DNA from: Desulfobacterales bacterium
GTDB taxonomy: Bacteria; Desulfobacterota; Desulfobacteria; Desulfobacterales; JANQIE01
Direction: 5' to 3'
Length of the DNA stretch: 64,000 nucleotides
NCBI GenBank assembly: GCA_028282295.1
Contig: JANQIE010000178.1
Coordinates: forward strand, 1 to 64,000
A program made the position numbers and the translations under genes. Below the pieces are notes generated by a model. That model ran no database searches. It was given only the letters and a program-made list of their open reading frames with translations, and was not told the DNA's origin. Shown here in pieces: positions 16,402 to 25,768 of the stretch (the first letter of the stretch is position 1; each line of letters starts with the position of its first letter).

Positions 16402-17949
16402 TCAAGGATTCGCATTTTGCAGATCAACCAACATTTTACCGATATCTTCGCCGTCATAACTTGCGATGACCTTATACCTGCGTCCTTTGCGATCAACCGA
16501 ATACCGTTTCCAAAGATCGCGGCCGGTGTGAATGGTGTAGCCGCGATCTTCGCCGGTGTTGTTTTGCCGATCTCCCACATACCCTTTAAAGTTCACAATG
16601 ATATCTTCGGAGTTGCCGATATCGACCACAACATCGATAAGTTCCAGGGCATCGCCTGTCACCAATTTAAGCGCCTCGTTGTTAGCCACCATCCGGGCCT
16701 GCCCATTCACCTTGACCTTGAAATGGGTCAGCAACGGCGCCTTGGGCGGTTGGTCTGAAATCCTGACACCATGAGTGGCGCGGGCCAGATTGCGGTCCAG
16801 GGTCAAATAGACCCTGCCGCACGGGTAGTAATCTTTGCGCACAACAATCCGGGTGGGGTGAGTGATGCGAATGTTCTTACGGATATCGTTGATGTTGCCA
16901 ACCCCTTTGATGTCAGCGCTCAGGCCGCGTTCGTAGTTGGCCTCAATATGTGAAACCCGAATAAAATCTCCCGGACTCACGTGCAGTGTCTGTTCGTTTT
17001 TCACCACCACCGGCAATGCATCATTGATGGAGATAACCAGATAGTTCAATTTGGGTGCTTTCAGATTCAGCCCCGGTGTCTCCTGGACAATGCCCAAAAG
17101 TTCCATGAACGCATTGATGGCCAAGTTATGCTGGCGAACCTTCTCTTCCAAATTCAACGATTTGCTGGTTTCAACGCCGAAAGCCGGTATCCCGCACGTA
17201 AACAAGGCATAGTAGGTGGCGGATTTACGCTGCTCCTTGTGCAGGCTGCCCTCTTCCTTGGTGCGGTGATTGTTGAAGTGGAAATGATGGTCCGGGTTGT
17301 CGATATCCCGGTTGATCATCAGGGCCACCTTCCGGCCCATTTCACCCAGCTTGAGCGTTTCACCCGATTTCGGATTCACGTAGGTATCACTATCGGCGAT
17401 GATCGACTGGCCGTACCGTTTGGGATTGCGCAGCTCACTTTTCCACAAAGGCGAGTAGAAACCGGAGCCGTCGTGCAGATTCAGCAAGGCGTTGCTTTCC
17501 CGGATCAGTTTTTTCAGGATATCGACAATCTTGGTTTCGTAGGTTGCCCGGCGGTCCTCGGCAAACTTACGGTTCATGTCTTCATTGATTTGGCGTTTTT
17601 TCAAAACGATCGACTGGAAATTAGCGCGCGGTACCACAATCAAGTTGCCCCGGGCCAAACTGATATCGGCATAATGGTCGGCGGAAAGAAAGCCTCCGGG
17701 TTCATCGCCTTGGATGCCGCCAATCAACATCAGGGTCTTACCCTTTTTTTTGCCATGAATGCGATAAACATTCAGCTCATGATCGGTACCTTCAAAAAAC
17801 ACCGAATGAACCCGTTTTTGCGACCACGCCGTTGCCGGCAGGCCCCCGGAAACAGCCGCCGCCACCATCAAGCCGATCAACAGGTAACACCGCCGAAAGC
17901 GCGGTTGGCGTTTTACAAAATAACGTTTATGTAATCCTTGACGAGTCAT
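16402..17949 (-). CDS. Csd4-like M99/M14 peptidoglycan carboxypeptidase
   Basis: 515 residues with an N-terminal membrane segment or signal (about 22-42), then a metallocarboxypeptidase domain. Zinc-site residues are seen as Q80 and E83 in GGIQGDEPGG and H159 in NLHDGSG. A Gln in place of the first His is the known peculiarity of Helicobacter Csd4, a DL-carboxypeptidase that trims the wall tripeptide. The C-terminal beta-rich half (about 310-515) resembles the extra domains of that family. Its neighbours (bactofilin, Csd6-like protein) support a role in cell shape. Confidence 0.87.
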   Translation of the reverse strand: MTRQGLHKRYFVKRQPRFRRCYLLIGLMVAAAVSGGLPATAWSQKRVHSVFFEGTDHELNVYRIHGKKKGKTLMLIGGIQGDEPGGFLSADHYADISLARGNLIVVPRANFQSIVLKKRQINEDMNRKFAEDRRATYETKIVDILKKLIRESNALLNLHDGSGFYSPLWKSELRNPKRYGQSIIADSDTYVNPKSGETLKLGEMGRKVALMINRDIDNPDHHFHFNNHRTKEEGSLHKEQRKSATYYALFTCGIPAFGVETSKSLNLEEKVRQHNLAINAFMELLGIVQETPGLNLKAPKLNYLVISINDALPVVVKNEQTLHVSPGDFIRVSHIEANYERGLSADIKGVGNINDIRKNIRITHPTRIVVRKDYYPCGRVYLTLDRNLARATHGVRISDQPPKAPLLTHFKVKVNGQARMVANNEALKLVTGDALELIDVVVDIGNSEDIIVNFKGYVGDRQNNTGEDRGYTIHTGRDLWKRYSVDRKGRRYKVIASYDGEDIGKMLVDLQNANP

Positions 17950-17985
17950 CTCTATCCATTTAGCCGTAAATCGGTTTACCCCGAA

Positions 17986-19107
17986 TTACCGTGATTGGTT
18001 GGTTTGCGATGAATTGGTGGTTTGCTGGCCGGACGTAGTTTGCTCTTCGACGGTATCATCTTCTGCCGGTGGCGTCGACGCCGGCTGATCTTCAGCCGGA
18101 AGGGTCGGCCTTGACTCAGCAGGTCCCTCAAGATTATTTCCGGTAGCGATTTGTTCAGTCTCCGCCTGTCCGTTGACCGTATCAACCTGAGCGGCTGCGC
18201 CTTTATTCGCCGGTGATGGCACAACCGGCTTTTCCGCCACCGGTTTGGGCGGCGCGGGTGTCGGTTTTACTTGTTGCGCGGTTGGCTTCGGTTTGGGTTT
18301 AGGCTTGATAACATTGATGGTCACATCATGATTTTTTTCGAGGATCAGATCCCCTTTTTCCGAGTAGACCAAAACCGTTGCCTGATTAAATTCCTCCGGG
18401 TCACGATAACTGACCACGTGAAATTTCACAGTCTTGAAATTGTTGATTTTAAAGTATTGCCCCTTTTTGCGCCCCGACGGTTTACCGTTGGTAAGCTCGA
18501 CGGTCGGTACCGTCAGCCATTCATTCGGGGGCAATTCATTTCCGTTCAATATCACCACAATGCGGCCTGCCAGGGCTCCGGATGCGGTGCTGGTATTGCG
18601 CAGTTTAAATTGCGTGCGGTACGTTTTGCGATCCGCTTCGTACCTGACTTTCAAGTTTTCCACCGAAGCACTCAGCTTTGGTTTTTTCGGCGTCGGTTTA
18701 ACTTCGGGTACTGCCGCAACGGCCGGCTCAGGTGCTTTGACGGCGGTTTTCTGCGGCTTATTTTTTTTAACCTCAAAAGTCTTTGCATTGACTTGGGAAT
18801 TGGCCTCGGCCACGGTAATGCGTGACATTAGAATATCTTTTTGATCACGAAGCTCACGCATTTTACTCTTGGATGAATTGAGCGCGGCCACCAGGGTCCG
18901 GTTTTCCAGCGATTTGGCTTGATATAAATAATAGAGCCCAACCGCCGCGAGGATCGCCAACAGAAGCACGCTGACGGCAGTGACGGCCAGCCCCTTAAAG
19001 TATTTAACGGTTATCACCTTGCCGTGATCACCGATAAAAAACAGGGTCCAACTTTTATCGCGGGTCAGACCGGACGGCAGCTTCCGGTTATTTACATCTT
19101 GCGCCAT
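17986..19107 (-). CDS. Bitopic coiled-coil/Pro-rich protein of cell-shape cluster
   Basis: 373 residues from ATG 19107 (an in-frame ATG at 19128 is the alternative). N-terminal cytoplasmic part of about 38 residues, one membrane segment (about 40-62), a short coiled coil (about 65-105), a Pro/Lys linker, a beta-rich periplasmic domain (about 150-270), then a long Pro/Thr/Gln tail. No family is recognised. It overlaps the L,D-transpeptidase gene by 16 bp and lies before the Csd4-like gene. A scaffold linking bactofilin to wall enzymes, as Csd5 does in Helicobacter, is a guess from layout and topology, not homology. Confidence 0.75.
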   Translation of the reverse strand: MAQDVNNRKLPSGLTRDKSWTLFFIGDHGKVITVKYFKGLAVTAVSVLLLAILAAVGLYYLYQAKSLENRTLVAALNSSKSKMRELRDQKDILMSRITVAEANSQVNAKTFEVKKNKPQKTAVKAPEPAVAAVPEVKPTPKKPKLSASVENLKVRYEADRKTYRTQFKLRNTSTASGALAGRIVVILNGNELPPNEWLTVPTVELTNGKPSGRKKGQYFKINNFKTVKFHVVSYRDPEEFNQATVLVYSEKGDLILEKNHDVTINVIKPKPKPKPTAQQVKPTPAPPKPVAEKPVVPSPANKGAAAQVDTVNGQAETEQIATGNNLEGPAESRPTLPAEDQPASTPPAEDDTVEEQTTSGQQTTNSSQTNQSR

Positions 19108-20573
19108 AATTCCCGATAAATCTTCCAACCATCATTCTCTTTTTTCAGAACCAGCTTCTTCCGGCCGACGATTTTATATTGGTCGGATTGATACGTCTGA
19201 ACAAAAGAGGCCGTGGTTTGTCGCTTGGAATGTCGAATGATCAAATCGTCCTGGGTTACACGGATAAAGCGATATTTGCGATTCAAACGTTTTTTGTAAT
19301 TGATCCAGGCGCGGCGATTCATGCCCTTGCTGCGAAAATCTTGCGCATAGTATTGGCCGTATCGCCGGATATCCTTGGCCGACCAGGCCGCCAGCCAGTC
19401 GCTGATGGTTGCGGCGATATCCTGCTCGCCGAAAAGGCTTTCAGTGATTTTTTCCGCGCCGGCGACCAACGGCTCGGCCACCGCCAACCCCTTGTGCAGT
19501 TTCTCCGGATCGACGCCCGGAACGAGTTGATATTCATCGCCGACAATCCGAAGTTGCCCCTCTTCTTCGGCCAGATACAGTTTTTTGCGCGCCACGAAAC
19601 GGTCCTCCGATTTGACGCGGACATGCAAATCAAAAAGGGCAACATATCGATTCCGGTGCCGGTAGACGGCAAGATCACTGAAGTTTATCTGATAGTCAAA
19701 GTTGTGCGCCGCAATATCTTTGCGCAACCGGTTCCAATTCGACCACCACCGGATATCAGGGACATAACCGGGGCTGAAAAAAGAAAGGTATTCATGATAA
19801 GTTCCATTTTGAAGCGCGGCCTTCCATTGTTCCATCAGCCCCATAAATTGGTCGCCCGCATGTGTGGCACCGTCTGCGTTCAGGTTTCGCAGACGATCAA
19901 CAATGATGATCGGCGTCCGGTGCAATTGGATATACGGCGCCACGCGGTCGATGGCATCATTGTTCAGCGTCACGCAACCGTTTGAATCGCGCGGTTTGAG
20001 CGGTTTGTTGGTGCCGTGCATCCAGATGGAATTGCCGGTATGCCCCTCCCGGCGATCCAACAGGTTGGGATAATCCATGGGAAAAGCCCGGGTCCCGTAG
20101 GTTTCGGACAAGTCCCGCTTGGGATGCTCTTTGATAAAAAAATAAACCCCTTCGGGTGTCTTGCCGTCTCCGCTACGGGTTTTGCGTCCAATATTTTCAC
20201 CCGTGGAGCAACTGAAACGCATCACCTCGCGAAAACGGCCATCATGCGCATACAAAAAAATCTGTTGAGAGCTCTTCTCGACAACAACCGCATACTGCGT
20301 ATCCTGCGATCCATCCATCAATACAAAATGCGACAGGATCTTATCGGATTCATTCTGGTCGGATTCATTCTGGTCGGATTCATTCCGGTCCGCCGTGGCG
20401 GCCGCAATTACCGACGGTGCGGTGAACAGCATGATGAGCAACACCAAGACAATCTGTCGCATGCGAATCGGCAAATGCCCGGACAACTGTTGTGCTTGTC
20501 TGTTCATATGCACACTGATCGTTTCGGCTCGCAAGCCGGTCACGCGTCTCACTTGGTCAAATTTTAGGCCCAT
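19092..20573 (-). CDS. L,D-transpeptidase/carboxypeptidase of Csd6 type with two NTF2-like domains
   Basis: 493 residues. A signal-like segment follows Met38 (QIVLVLLIMLFTAPSVIA), so the true start may be 20462 or 20507; none has a good RBS. The YkuD domain (about 110-230) ends in HGTNKPLKPRDSNGCVTLNN, giving the catalytic HxG...SxGC set. Two NTF2-like domains follow (about 240-355 and 385-493); Helicobacter Csd6 has one. The family trims or cross-links peptidoglycan stem peptides to set curvature. First gene of the cluster. Confidence 0.88.
   Translation of the reverse strand: MGLKFDQVRRVTGLRAETISVHMNRQAQQLSGHLPIRMRQIVLVLLIMLFTAPSVIAAATADRNESDQNESDQNESDKILSHFVLMDGSQDTQYAVVVEKSSQQIFLYAHDGRFREVMRFSCSTGENIGRKTRSGDGKTPEGVYFFIKEHPKRDLSETYGTRAFPMDYPNLLDRREGHTGNSIWMHGTNKPLKPRDSNGCVTLNNDAIDRVAPYIQLHRTPIIIVDRLRNLNADGATHAGDQFMGLMEQWKAALQNGTYHEYLSFFSPGYVPDIRWWSNWNRLRKDIAAHNFDYQINFSDLAVYRHRNRYVALFDLHVRVKSEDRFVARKKLYLAEEEGQLRIVGDEYQLVPGVDPEKLHKGLAVAEPLVAGAEKITESLFGEQDIAATISDWLAAWSAKDIRRYGQYYAQDFRSKGMNRRAWINYKKRLNRKYRFIRVTQDDLIIRHSKRQTTASFVQTYQSDQYKIVGRKKLVLKKENDGWKIYRELWRKM
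20344..20388. repeat. Three 15-bp tandem repeats inside the L,D-transpeptidase gene
   Basis: Unit TCGGATTCATTCTGG three times (last copy one base different), encoding NESDQ repeats directly after the signal segment. The 15-bp unit keeps frame, so copy number could vary without breaking the gene. Confidence 0.8.
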
Positions 20574-20632
20574 AAAATTATTTATCGTAAATACAGAAGG
20601 TTAAATAAAAAAGCAACACCATTTACACGGGA

Positions 20633-21439
20633 TCACCGCCCGGCTTCAGCCCAAACACGCTCACCCGCAACCAGCTTCAGCACCCGGGCGGCATCACCGC
20701 CGTTGACGGCAATTTCAAGATAGCCGCGACTGCCGAACAGCACCAACGGCTCGCCCTGACCAACATCGGCGTAGGTTCGACTAAGGCCGGTCAGAATGTA
20801 TCGTCCGACGTGCACCTTTAAACGCTGTCGCGACGGATCCAAGCTGACCCGTTCCAAAGCACGACGATCGATGTTGGTAATTGCGTTGCCGAAGCGATCC
20901 ACCGCAATGATAGTGCCTTCAAGCCGCCCCCTTGCATCCACCACCGGCGGTTTCAAGTCCAATCGCACCGTCTGGCGGAGTTGAATCTCCGGCCCCAGTT
21001 CGGTCAGCGGGAGCCCCCGGCTCAGGTGAGCGGCGATCGGTGCGAAAATATCGCGTCCGTGAAACGTTGCACCGAAATCAGGTAAAAAGTAGGATCTGTC
21101 CTCAACGCGGACAATCCGTTCAACCGTATCGCGCGCCAGAATCAGAGACAGCACGCCATTATCCGGCCCCATAAAAATCTGTTTGTCACAAGCCAGGGCC
21201 AGAATAGCCCGATCACTTCCGACCCCTGGATCGACCACAACAACATGCACGGTTTGTGCCGGGAAACAAGGCGCATACGCCGGAATCATGTAAGCCGCCT
21301 TCTCAATATCCTGCGGCGCGATTTGGTGTGAAATATCGACAATTGTCGCCTGAGGGTGGCCGGAAAGAATAACGCCTTTCATGGCGCCCACATATTCATC
21401 GCCGGTCCCGAAATCGGTTAACAGCGTAATTACCTGCAT
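20633..21439 (-). CDS. SAM hydroxide adenosyltransferase (DUF62 family)
   Basis: 268 residues from ATG 21439, chosen because the family begins with the MxxITLLTDFGTGDEYVGAMKG block seen here; the frame stays open upstream to 21595. Further motifs: VVVVDPGVGSDR, GPDNGVLS, TFHGRDIFAPIAAHL and DRFGNAITNI. The family hydrolyses S-adenosylmethionine to adenosine and methionine using hydroxide. Physiological role is unclear. Confidence 0.9.
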   Translation of the reverse strand: MQVITLLTDFGTGDEYVGAMKGVILSGHPQATIVDISHQIAPQDIEKAAYMIPAYAPCFPAQTVHVVVVDPGVGSDRAILALACDKQIFMGPDNGVLSLILARDTVERIVRVEDRSYFLPDFGATFHGRDIFAPIAAHLSRGLPLTELGPEIQLRQTVRLDLKPPVVDARGRLEGTIIAVDRFGNAITNIDRRALERVSLDPSRQRLKVHVGRYILTGLSRTYADVGQGEPLVLFGSRGYLEIAVNGGDAARVLKLVAGERVWAEAGR

Positions 21440-21651
21440 ACTCACATTCCGGTTATTGAATTCTCCCCACAACCGACGCATGGCCCGTGCATACAGCATA
21501 AAACCGTACACATCGAAAGGGGTGTCAGAATTTAGTCGTTTCGATTGTAAAAAAAAAGGACAGTCCGCCGGACCGGCGCTTGCCGGAGGTGGCACCCACG
21601 GCTGTCAGGCTGAGGGCCCGTGAGAATTAAGAATTATGAATTAAAACTTAA

Positions 21652-21697
21652 GAATTGCGGATGGTGATCATTTATAAATTGTCATCATCCGCAATTC
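21652..21697. terminator. Hairpin between ruvB and the DUF62 gene
   Basis: 16-bp arms GAATTGCGGATGGTGA (21652-21667) and their complement with one mismatch (21682-21697), 14-base loop. It lies just past the ruvB stop. There is no T tract, so it may stabilise the 3' end or block exonucleases rather than terminate. Confidence 0.5.
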
Positions 21698-21715
21698 CTA
21701 ATCTACACTGTTGTG

Positions 21716-22768
21716 TCAATCAAACAGCTTTTTCTGGGTCGTCACACCCATATGTTTGTAAGCCGCATCACTGGTGCGACGGCCGGCCGAGGTCCTGAGA
21801 ATCAGGCCGATTTTGAGAAGATACGGTTCGACGACATCGACCAGTGTGTCGGTCTCCTCCTGCAACGTCGCCGCTATCGCTTCGATTCCAACAGGGCCGC
21901 CGCGATAAAAATCGATGATGGTTTGAAGATACCGCCGATCCAGGGTCGTCAAGCCCAGTTCGTCCACCCCTTCCAACGAAAGCGCTTTATCGACAGTGGC
22001 CGTGTTGATATGTCCGTCGCCCCGAACCTGAGAGTAATCACGCACCCGTTTCAACAGGCGATTGACAATGCGTGGTGTGCCCCGCGAACGCTTGGCCAGT
22101 TCCAGCGCACCGCCGTCGTCGATGGTAACATCCAGCAGAGCCGCCGATCGTTTGGTAATTTTTATCAAGTCCTCATTGGTATAAAAATCGAGACTTCGCA
22201 AAATACCGAAACGATCCCGCAGGGGCGCGGACAGCAAGCCGACACGTGTTGTAGCGCCGATCAGGGCAAATTGCTTGAGCCGATAACGGTGACTGCGGGC
22301 GTGCACCCCCTTATCGAACACGAAATCGACGGCGAAATCCTCCATGGCCGGATACAAAAACTCTTCGACCGCCTTGGGCGTGCGGTGGATCTCGTCCACA
22401 AACAGGATATCTCCTTCTTCCAAATGGGTGAGAATGCCGATCAGATCACCGCCCTTTTCCAGGGCCGGCCCCGATGTCAACGTCACATTGACCCCCATCT
22501 CGTTGGCAATGATGTGGGCCAGGGTGGTTTTGCCCAATCCGGGAGGGCCGTGAAACAGGACATGGTCCAGCGGCTCCTTGCGCTTCAAAGCCGCCTGGAT
22601 TGCAATTTTCAGGGTCTCCACGACTTCCGCCTGGCCGACATAATCGTCAAACCGTTGCGGCCGCAAAGACAGAATCTCCGTCTGCTGGTCGTCGGGCAGT
22701 TGTTTCCCGCTCAGAAGCCCCGCACTATCGGAGGAATATGAAAGGATGTCGTCCGGCATGTGGTCCAT
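21716..22768 (-). CDS. ruvB: Holliday junction branch migration ATPase RuvB
   Basis: 350 residues with [12 protein letters not shown], Walker [10 protein letters not shown], Walker [29 protein letters not shown] and the C-terminal winged-helix RTSAGRR motif. RuvB hexamers drive branch migration with RuvA, with resolution by RuvC. Last gene of ruvC-ruvA-ruvB. RBS weak. Confidence 0.98.
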   Translation of the reverse strand: MDHMPDDILSYSSDSAGLLSGKQLPDDQQTEILSLRPQRFDDYVGQAEVVETLKIAIQAALKRKEPLDHVLFHGPPGLGKTTLAHIIANEMGVNVTLTSGPALEKGGDLIGILTHLEEGDILFVDEIHRTPKAVEEFLYPAMEDFAVDFVFDKGVHARSHRYRLKQFALIGATTRVGLLSAPLRDRFGILRSLDFYTNEDLIKITKRSAALLDVTIDDGGALELAKRSRGTPRIVNRLLKRVRDYSQVRGDGHINTATVDKALSLEGVDELGLTTLDRRYLQTIIDFYRGGPVGIEAIAATLQEETDTLVDVVEPYLLKIGLILRTSAGRRTSDAAYKHMGVTTQKKLFD

Positions 22769-22892
22769 TTGTTGAAATTTGAAACTGGAAGTTTGAAACT
22801 TGTAATTGGAATTCTGTCTATTTGAAGAATGGCATCCGGCAACTTCCCAGTTTCAAAATTCAAATTTCGAGTTTCAAGCTTCAAACTCCATA
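22769..22892. other. ruvA-ruvB spacer with GTTTCAA/TTGAAAC repeats
   Basis: This 124-bp spacer holds several copies of TTTGAAAC and its complement (GTTTCAA), enough to fold on itself. It is unusual in an otherwise tightly packed gene set. Confidence 0.45.
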
Positions 22893-23522
22893 TCAGATCT
22901 TGCCCATTTTTTCACCCTTGAAGACTTCATCTAGCAAATCTTCCGGAGTTCGGATGTTGTCATTACGTTCAAATGCCTGGGTAATCATGGTGCGCGCCTC
23001 ATTGTTGCGATAGCCGAGTTGCCCGGCCAGAACCTCCAGCACCTGGCGGGCGATACTTTCCGCGTTCGGGATGGTTGCCGCCGGCAGGTCGGCCTTGCGA
23101 ATCATGGCGAATTTGCTGACCTTGCCTTCCAATGTCGCCACGATCTTGCGAGCGGTGCGTTCGCCGATCCCCTTGAGCCGGCGCAACGTCGCGACATCTT
23201 TGGACTCGATGGCCCGCGCAATATCGCGCACCGGTATGGTCATGGCTTTGACGGCCTTCAAGGGGCCGATCGCCTCCACCGAAATAAACTGTTGGAAAAA
23301 CTCCTTTTCAGCTTCCAACTGAAACCCGATCAGCGCCGGTTTGGGCTGACGCTCGGTTTGCTGGTAGTAAATATAAAGGGCCAGTTCATCACCGACCTCT
23401 TTTTCAGTCAGCGCGGCCATTACATATGCCGGCAACAAAATTTCGTAGCCGACACCGGTGACAAGCAGTAAAACGCGCTCATCCTCTTTTTTTAGTAGTT
23501 TGCCTTCAAGATAACCGATCAT
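22893..23522 (-). CDS. ruvA: Holliday junction DNA helicase subunit RuvA
   Basis: 209 residues: N-terminal OB domain (MIGYLEGKLL), paired helix-hairpin-helix region (LRRLKGIGERTARKIVATLEGK) and a C-terminal domain that contacts RuvB. RuvA holds the four-way junction as a tetramer. Second gene of ruvCAB. Confidence 0.97.
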   Translation of the reverse strand: MIGYLEGKLLKKEDERVLLLVTGVGYEILLPAYVMAALTEKEVGDELALYIYYQQTERQPKPALIGFQLEAEKEFFQQFISVEAIGPLKAVKAMTIPVRDIARAIESKDVATLRRLKGIGERTARKIVATLEGKVSKFAMIRKADLPAATIPNAESIARQVLEVLAGQLGYRNNEARTMITQAFERNDNIRTPEDLLDEVFKGEKMGKI

Positions 23523-23565
23523 ACCAACTCAAAAAAATAGCGGGTCGACCCGCCGATGGATGTGT

Positions 23566-24060
23566 TCATATTTTTGAAATATAGGTTTTATAGCGATACA
23601 GTCCGATAAGCGCCAATGCCAAGGCATCGGAAATATGAAAAGGTTTTAACGGTTCGGGGTGCCCAATGGCATGCCGCACGGACTGCGCCAATTGCGCTTT
23701 ACCGGCATTGCCGTTACCGGTCAGGACCTGTTTGGCCTCACGAACCGGCACCTCCAAAGTCGGCACACGGGCCCGAAACCCGGCCAGTTGAATCACACCG
23801 CTCACCTTGGCCAGAGTGATACCCGATTGCGGATTGGCTTTTAGTGTGAAGATATCCTCAATGACAAGCAGGTCCGGTGTTTCGCTTTCGAATACCTGCA
23901 ATAGCTTTGAAAAAATCAGATCCAGCCGAACGGCCAGAGAGAGTGTTTTGGCGGTTTGCACAACACCGAAGGAATAGGTATCAACTTTCAGGTCGGAACC
24001 TCTAACCACACCGATGCCGGTTTCCGCCAGTCCCGGATCTATGCCGACGATCTTGATCAT
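23566..24060 (-). CDS. ruvC: Holliday junction resolvase RuvC
   Basis: 164 residues. Catalytic acidic residues appear in GIDPGLAETG (Asp7), LLVIEDIF (Glu) and HISDALALAL (Asp pair). RuvC cuts junctions symmetrically after RuvAB migration. First gene of the ruv set. Confidence 0.97.
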   Translation of the reverse strand: MIKIVGIDPGLAETGIGVVRGSDLKVDTYSFGVVQTAKTLSLAVRLDLIFSKLLQVFESETPDLLVIEDIFTLKANPQSGITLAKVSGVIQLAGFRARVPTLEVPVREAKQVLTGNGNAGKAQLAQSVRHAIGHPEPLKPFHISDALALALIGLYRYKTYISKI

Positions 24061-24143
24061 CTGCCCGCGCCGCAGTTCCCAATAATCATGTCAAAGCGTT
24101 TTGAAGCATTTCAATTAGTCTGTGCCCACCCGCTAGCCATGAG

Positions 24144-25007
24144 TCATTTCAAGCCTTTTAATTTATCCTTGGCAATTTGAGCTTGCGGCGTTGCCGCGTA
24201 CTTTCGGATCAGTTCACGCAAAATCAGACGTGCGTTGGCTTTATCGCCGAGCTTCCAGAACGCCAGCCCCTGTTTTAACAGTGCCGCCGGTACCTTGTTG
24301 CCCCTGGGGTAGTCGTCGATCACTTTTTGATAGGCCAGAATGGCTTTGCCGAACATCTCTTCACGATAAAGAATCTCCCCCAACCAATACTGGGCGTTAT
24401 CCGCATTTTCATTTTTCGGATAACGGGTGATAAATTCCTGGAAACCCTCGCGCGCTTCATCCAACTGATTGGCGTCAAACGCATTTTTAGCGTTGTCGTA
24501 AACGGTTTGGGCGGTCCGGGTTTTAGCGGACACCGATCTGGAAACCGCTGTTTTGCGGTTGCTCTCGAAATCAAGATATTGCTCCAGGCGGCCTAAGCGA
24601 TCCTGATCCTGGGTCCGGGCGGCGTGCAATCCTTCCATGTCGGCCAGCCGCTGTCTTTCCGCATTTTCAAGCGCCTTGATTCTGCGATTCAGGTTAAATT
24701 CGGTTTCCTCGAGCTTACCTGTCAAAATCCGAATGTCGTTGCGCAACTGCTCCAGGGTCACACTGATATTGGCGGATTGATCCATCAAGCCGCGATTTTT
24801 GGCCTGTTCTTTTTGTTGCATCACCGATAGTTCGGATTCAAGTTTACTTTTTTCCTGTTCCAAGGACTCGGCGCGTTTTTCCAGCTCGGTGTTGCGCTCT
24901 TCAAGCGACGCCAAGCGATAATCCAGCATAACCACATCATCCTGATGGGCCACGCAACCTGCCGCAACCAAATACATGACCAAAATGATCCATGGCATTT
25001 TTTTCAT
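24144..25007 (-). CDS. cpoB: Cell division coordinator CpoB (YbgF), lipoprotein
   Basis: 287 residues from ATG 25007, which opens a lipoprotein signal MKKMPWIILVMYLVAAGC. A long coiled coil follows (about 25-125), then TPR repeats (about 160-287: AKNAFDANQLDEAREGF, YWLGEILY). In the family it links the Tol system to septal peptidoglycan synthesis in the periplasm; E. coli CpoB is soluble, so the predicted lipid anchor is a difference. Last gene of the Tol-Pal cluster. Confidence 0.9.
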   Translation of the reverse strand: MKKMPWIILVMYLVAAGCVAHQDDVVMLDYRLASLEERNTELEKRAESLEQEKSKLESELSVMQQKEQAKNRGLMDQSANISVTLEQLRNDIRILTGKLEETEFNLNRRIKALENAERQRLADMEGLHAARTQDQDRLGRLEQYLDFESNRKTAVSRSVSAKTRTAQTVYDNAKNAFDANQLDEAREGFQEFITRYPKNENADNAQYWLGEILYREEMFGKAILAYQKVIDDYPRGNKVPAALLKQGLAFWKLGDKANARLILRELIRKYAATPQAQIAKDKLKGLK

Positions 25008-25172
25008 GGCTCGACCTTTATGATGTTGATAGATGAATTTCCTGACGCTCTTGCAAAACAACCTGCAGGCTTCATAAACTATCATGAACCCTGCAGGTTG
25101 TCGATACCCCGTCATTCACACTCTCGGCAACGCGACGCTATCGTGCGGTGCCGAATAAAACCGTGCCGATTA

Positions 25173-25736
25173 CTACTCAATCACAAAGTGTGCCCGGCGA
25201 TTTTTGGCCCATGCTTCCTCATTGCTGTCGCGGTCGACCGGTCTTTCCTCGCCGTAACTGATGGTGGTAATTCGCGAAGACGCAATGCCCAGATTGACCA
25301 GAAACGCTTTACAGCTTTCCGCCCGGCGATCACCCAGGGCCAGGTTGTATTCATTGGTGCCGCGTTCATCACAATGCCCTTCTATAATCACGGTGTCATC
25401 GGGATTATTGGCCAGCCAGTCGGCTTTCATGCGCAACATGCGCTGGGCGGCCGGCATCAACGACGAACTGTCGAATTCAAAATAGACATCCTCATTCATA
25501 AACCGGTTGCGCATGGCCATCCGTTCCCGTTCGTTTATATCTTCGGTATCAATCATCGGCTCGCTCGGCTCCATCGGCTCCTCCGGCGTGGTGGGGGTCG
25601 TCACATCGGTGGTGGGGCCGGGTTCGGCGGGTTCGGTGGGTTGTTGAACCTGAGTGCGGCTTTGACATGACACGGTGAGCAACATGCCGGGGAGTATCAA
25701 AAGCAACGCTGCCGCGATCCATAATTTTTTCTTCAT
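25173..25736 (-). CDS. pal: Peptidoglycan-associated lipoprotein Pal
   Basis: 187 residues: lipoprotein signal ending LTVSC, a Pro/Thr/Glu-rich linker (about 30-65), then an OmpA-like domain with [31 protein letters not shown] and the C-terminal RRAHFVIE. It anchors the outer membrane to peptidoglycan and binds TolB. AAAGGAGG lies upstream. Confidence 0.96.
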   Translation of the reverse strand: MKKKLWIAAALLLILPGMLLTVSCQSRTQVQQPTEPAEPGPTTDVTTPTTPEEPMEPSEPMIDTEDINERERMAMRNRFMNEDVYFEFDSSSLMPAAQRMLRMKADWLANNPDDTVIIEGHCDERGTNEYNLALGDRRAESCKAFLVNLGIASSRITTISYGEERPVDRDSNEEAWAKNRRAHFVIE

Positions 25737-25768
25737 CTTTTTCCTCCTTTAAAGGTTAAAAAGCAAAC

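Noticed and set aside
16981-17934. 317-codon rightward ORF opposite the Csd4-like gene
   Set aside because: No recognisable domain and the opposite strand has clear zinc-site motifs.
21713-22741. 342-codon rightward ORF opposite ruvB
   Set aside because: Antisense shadow; ruvB is certain on the other strand.
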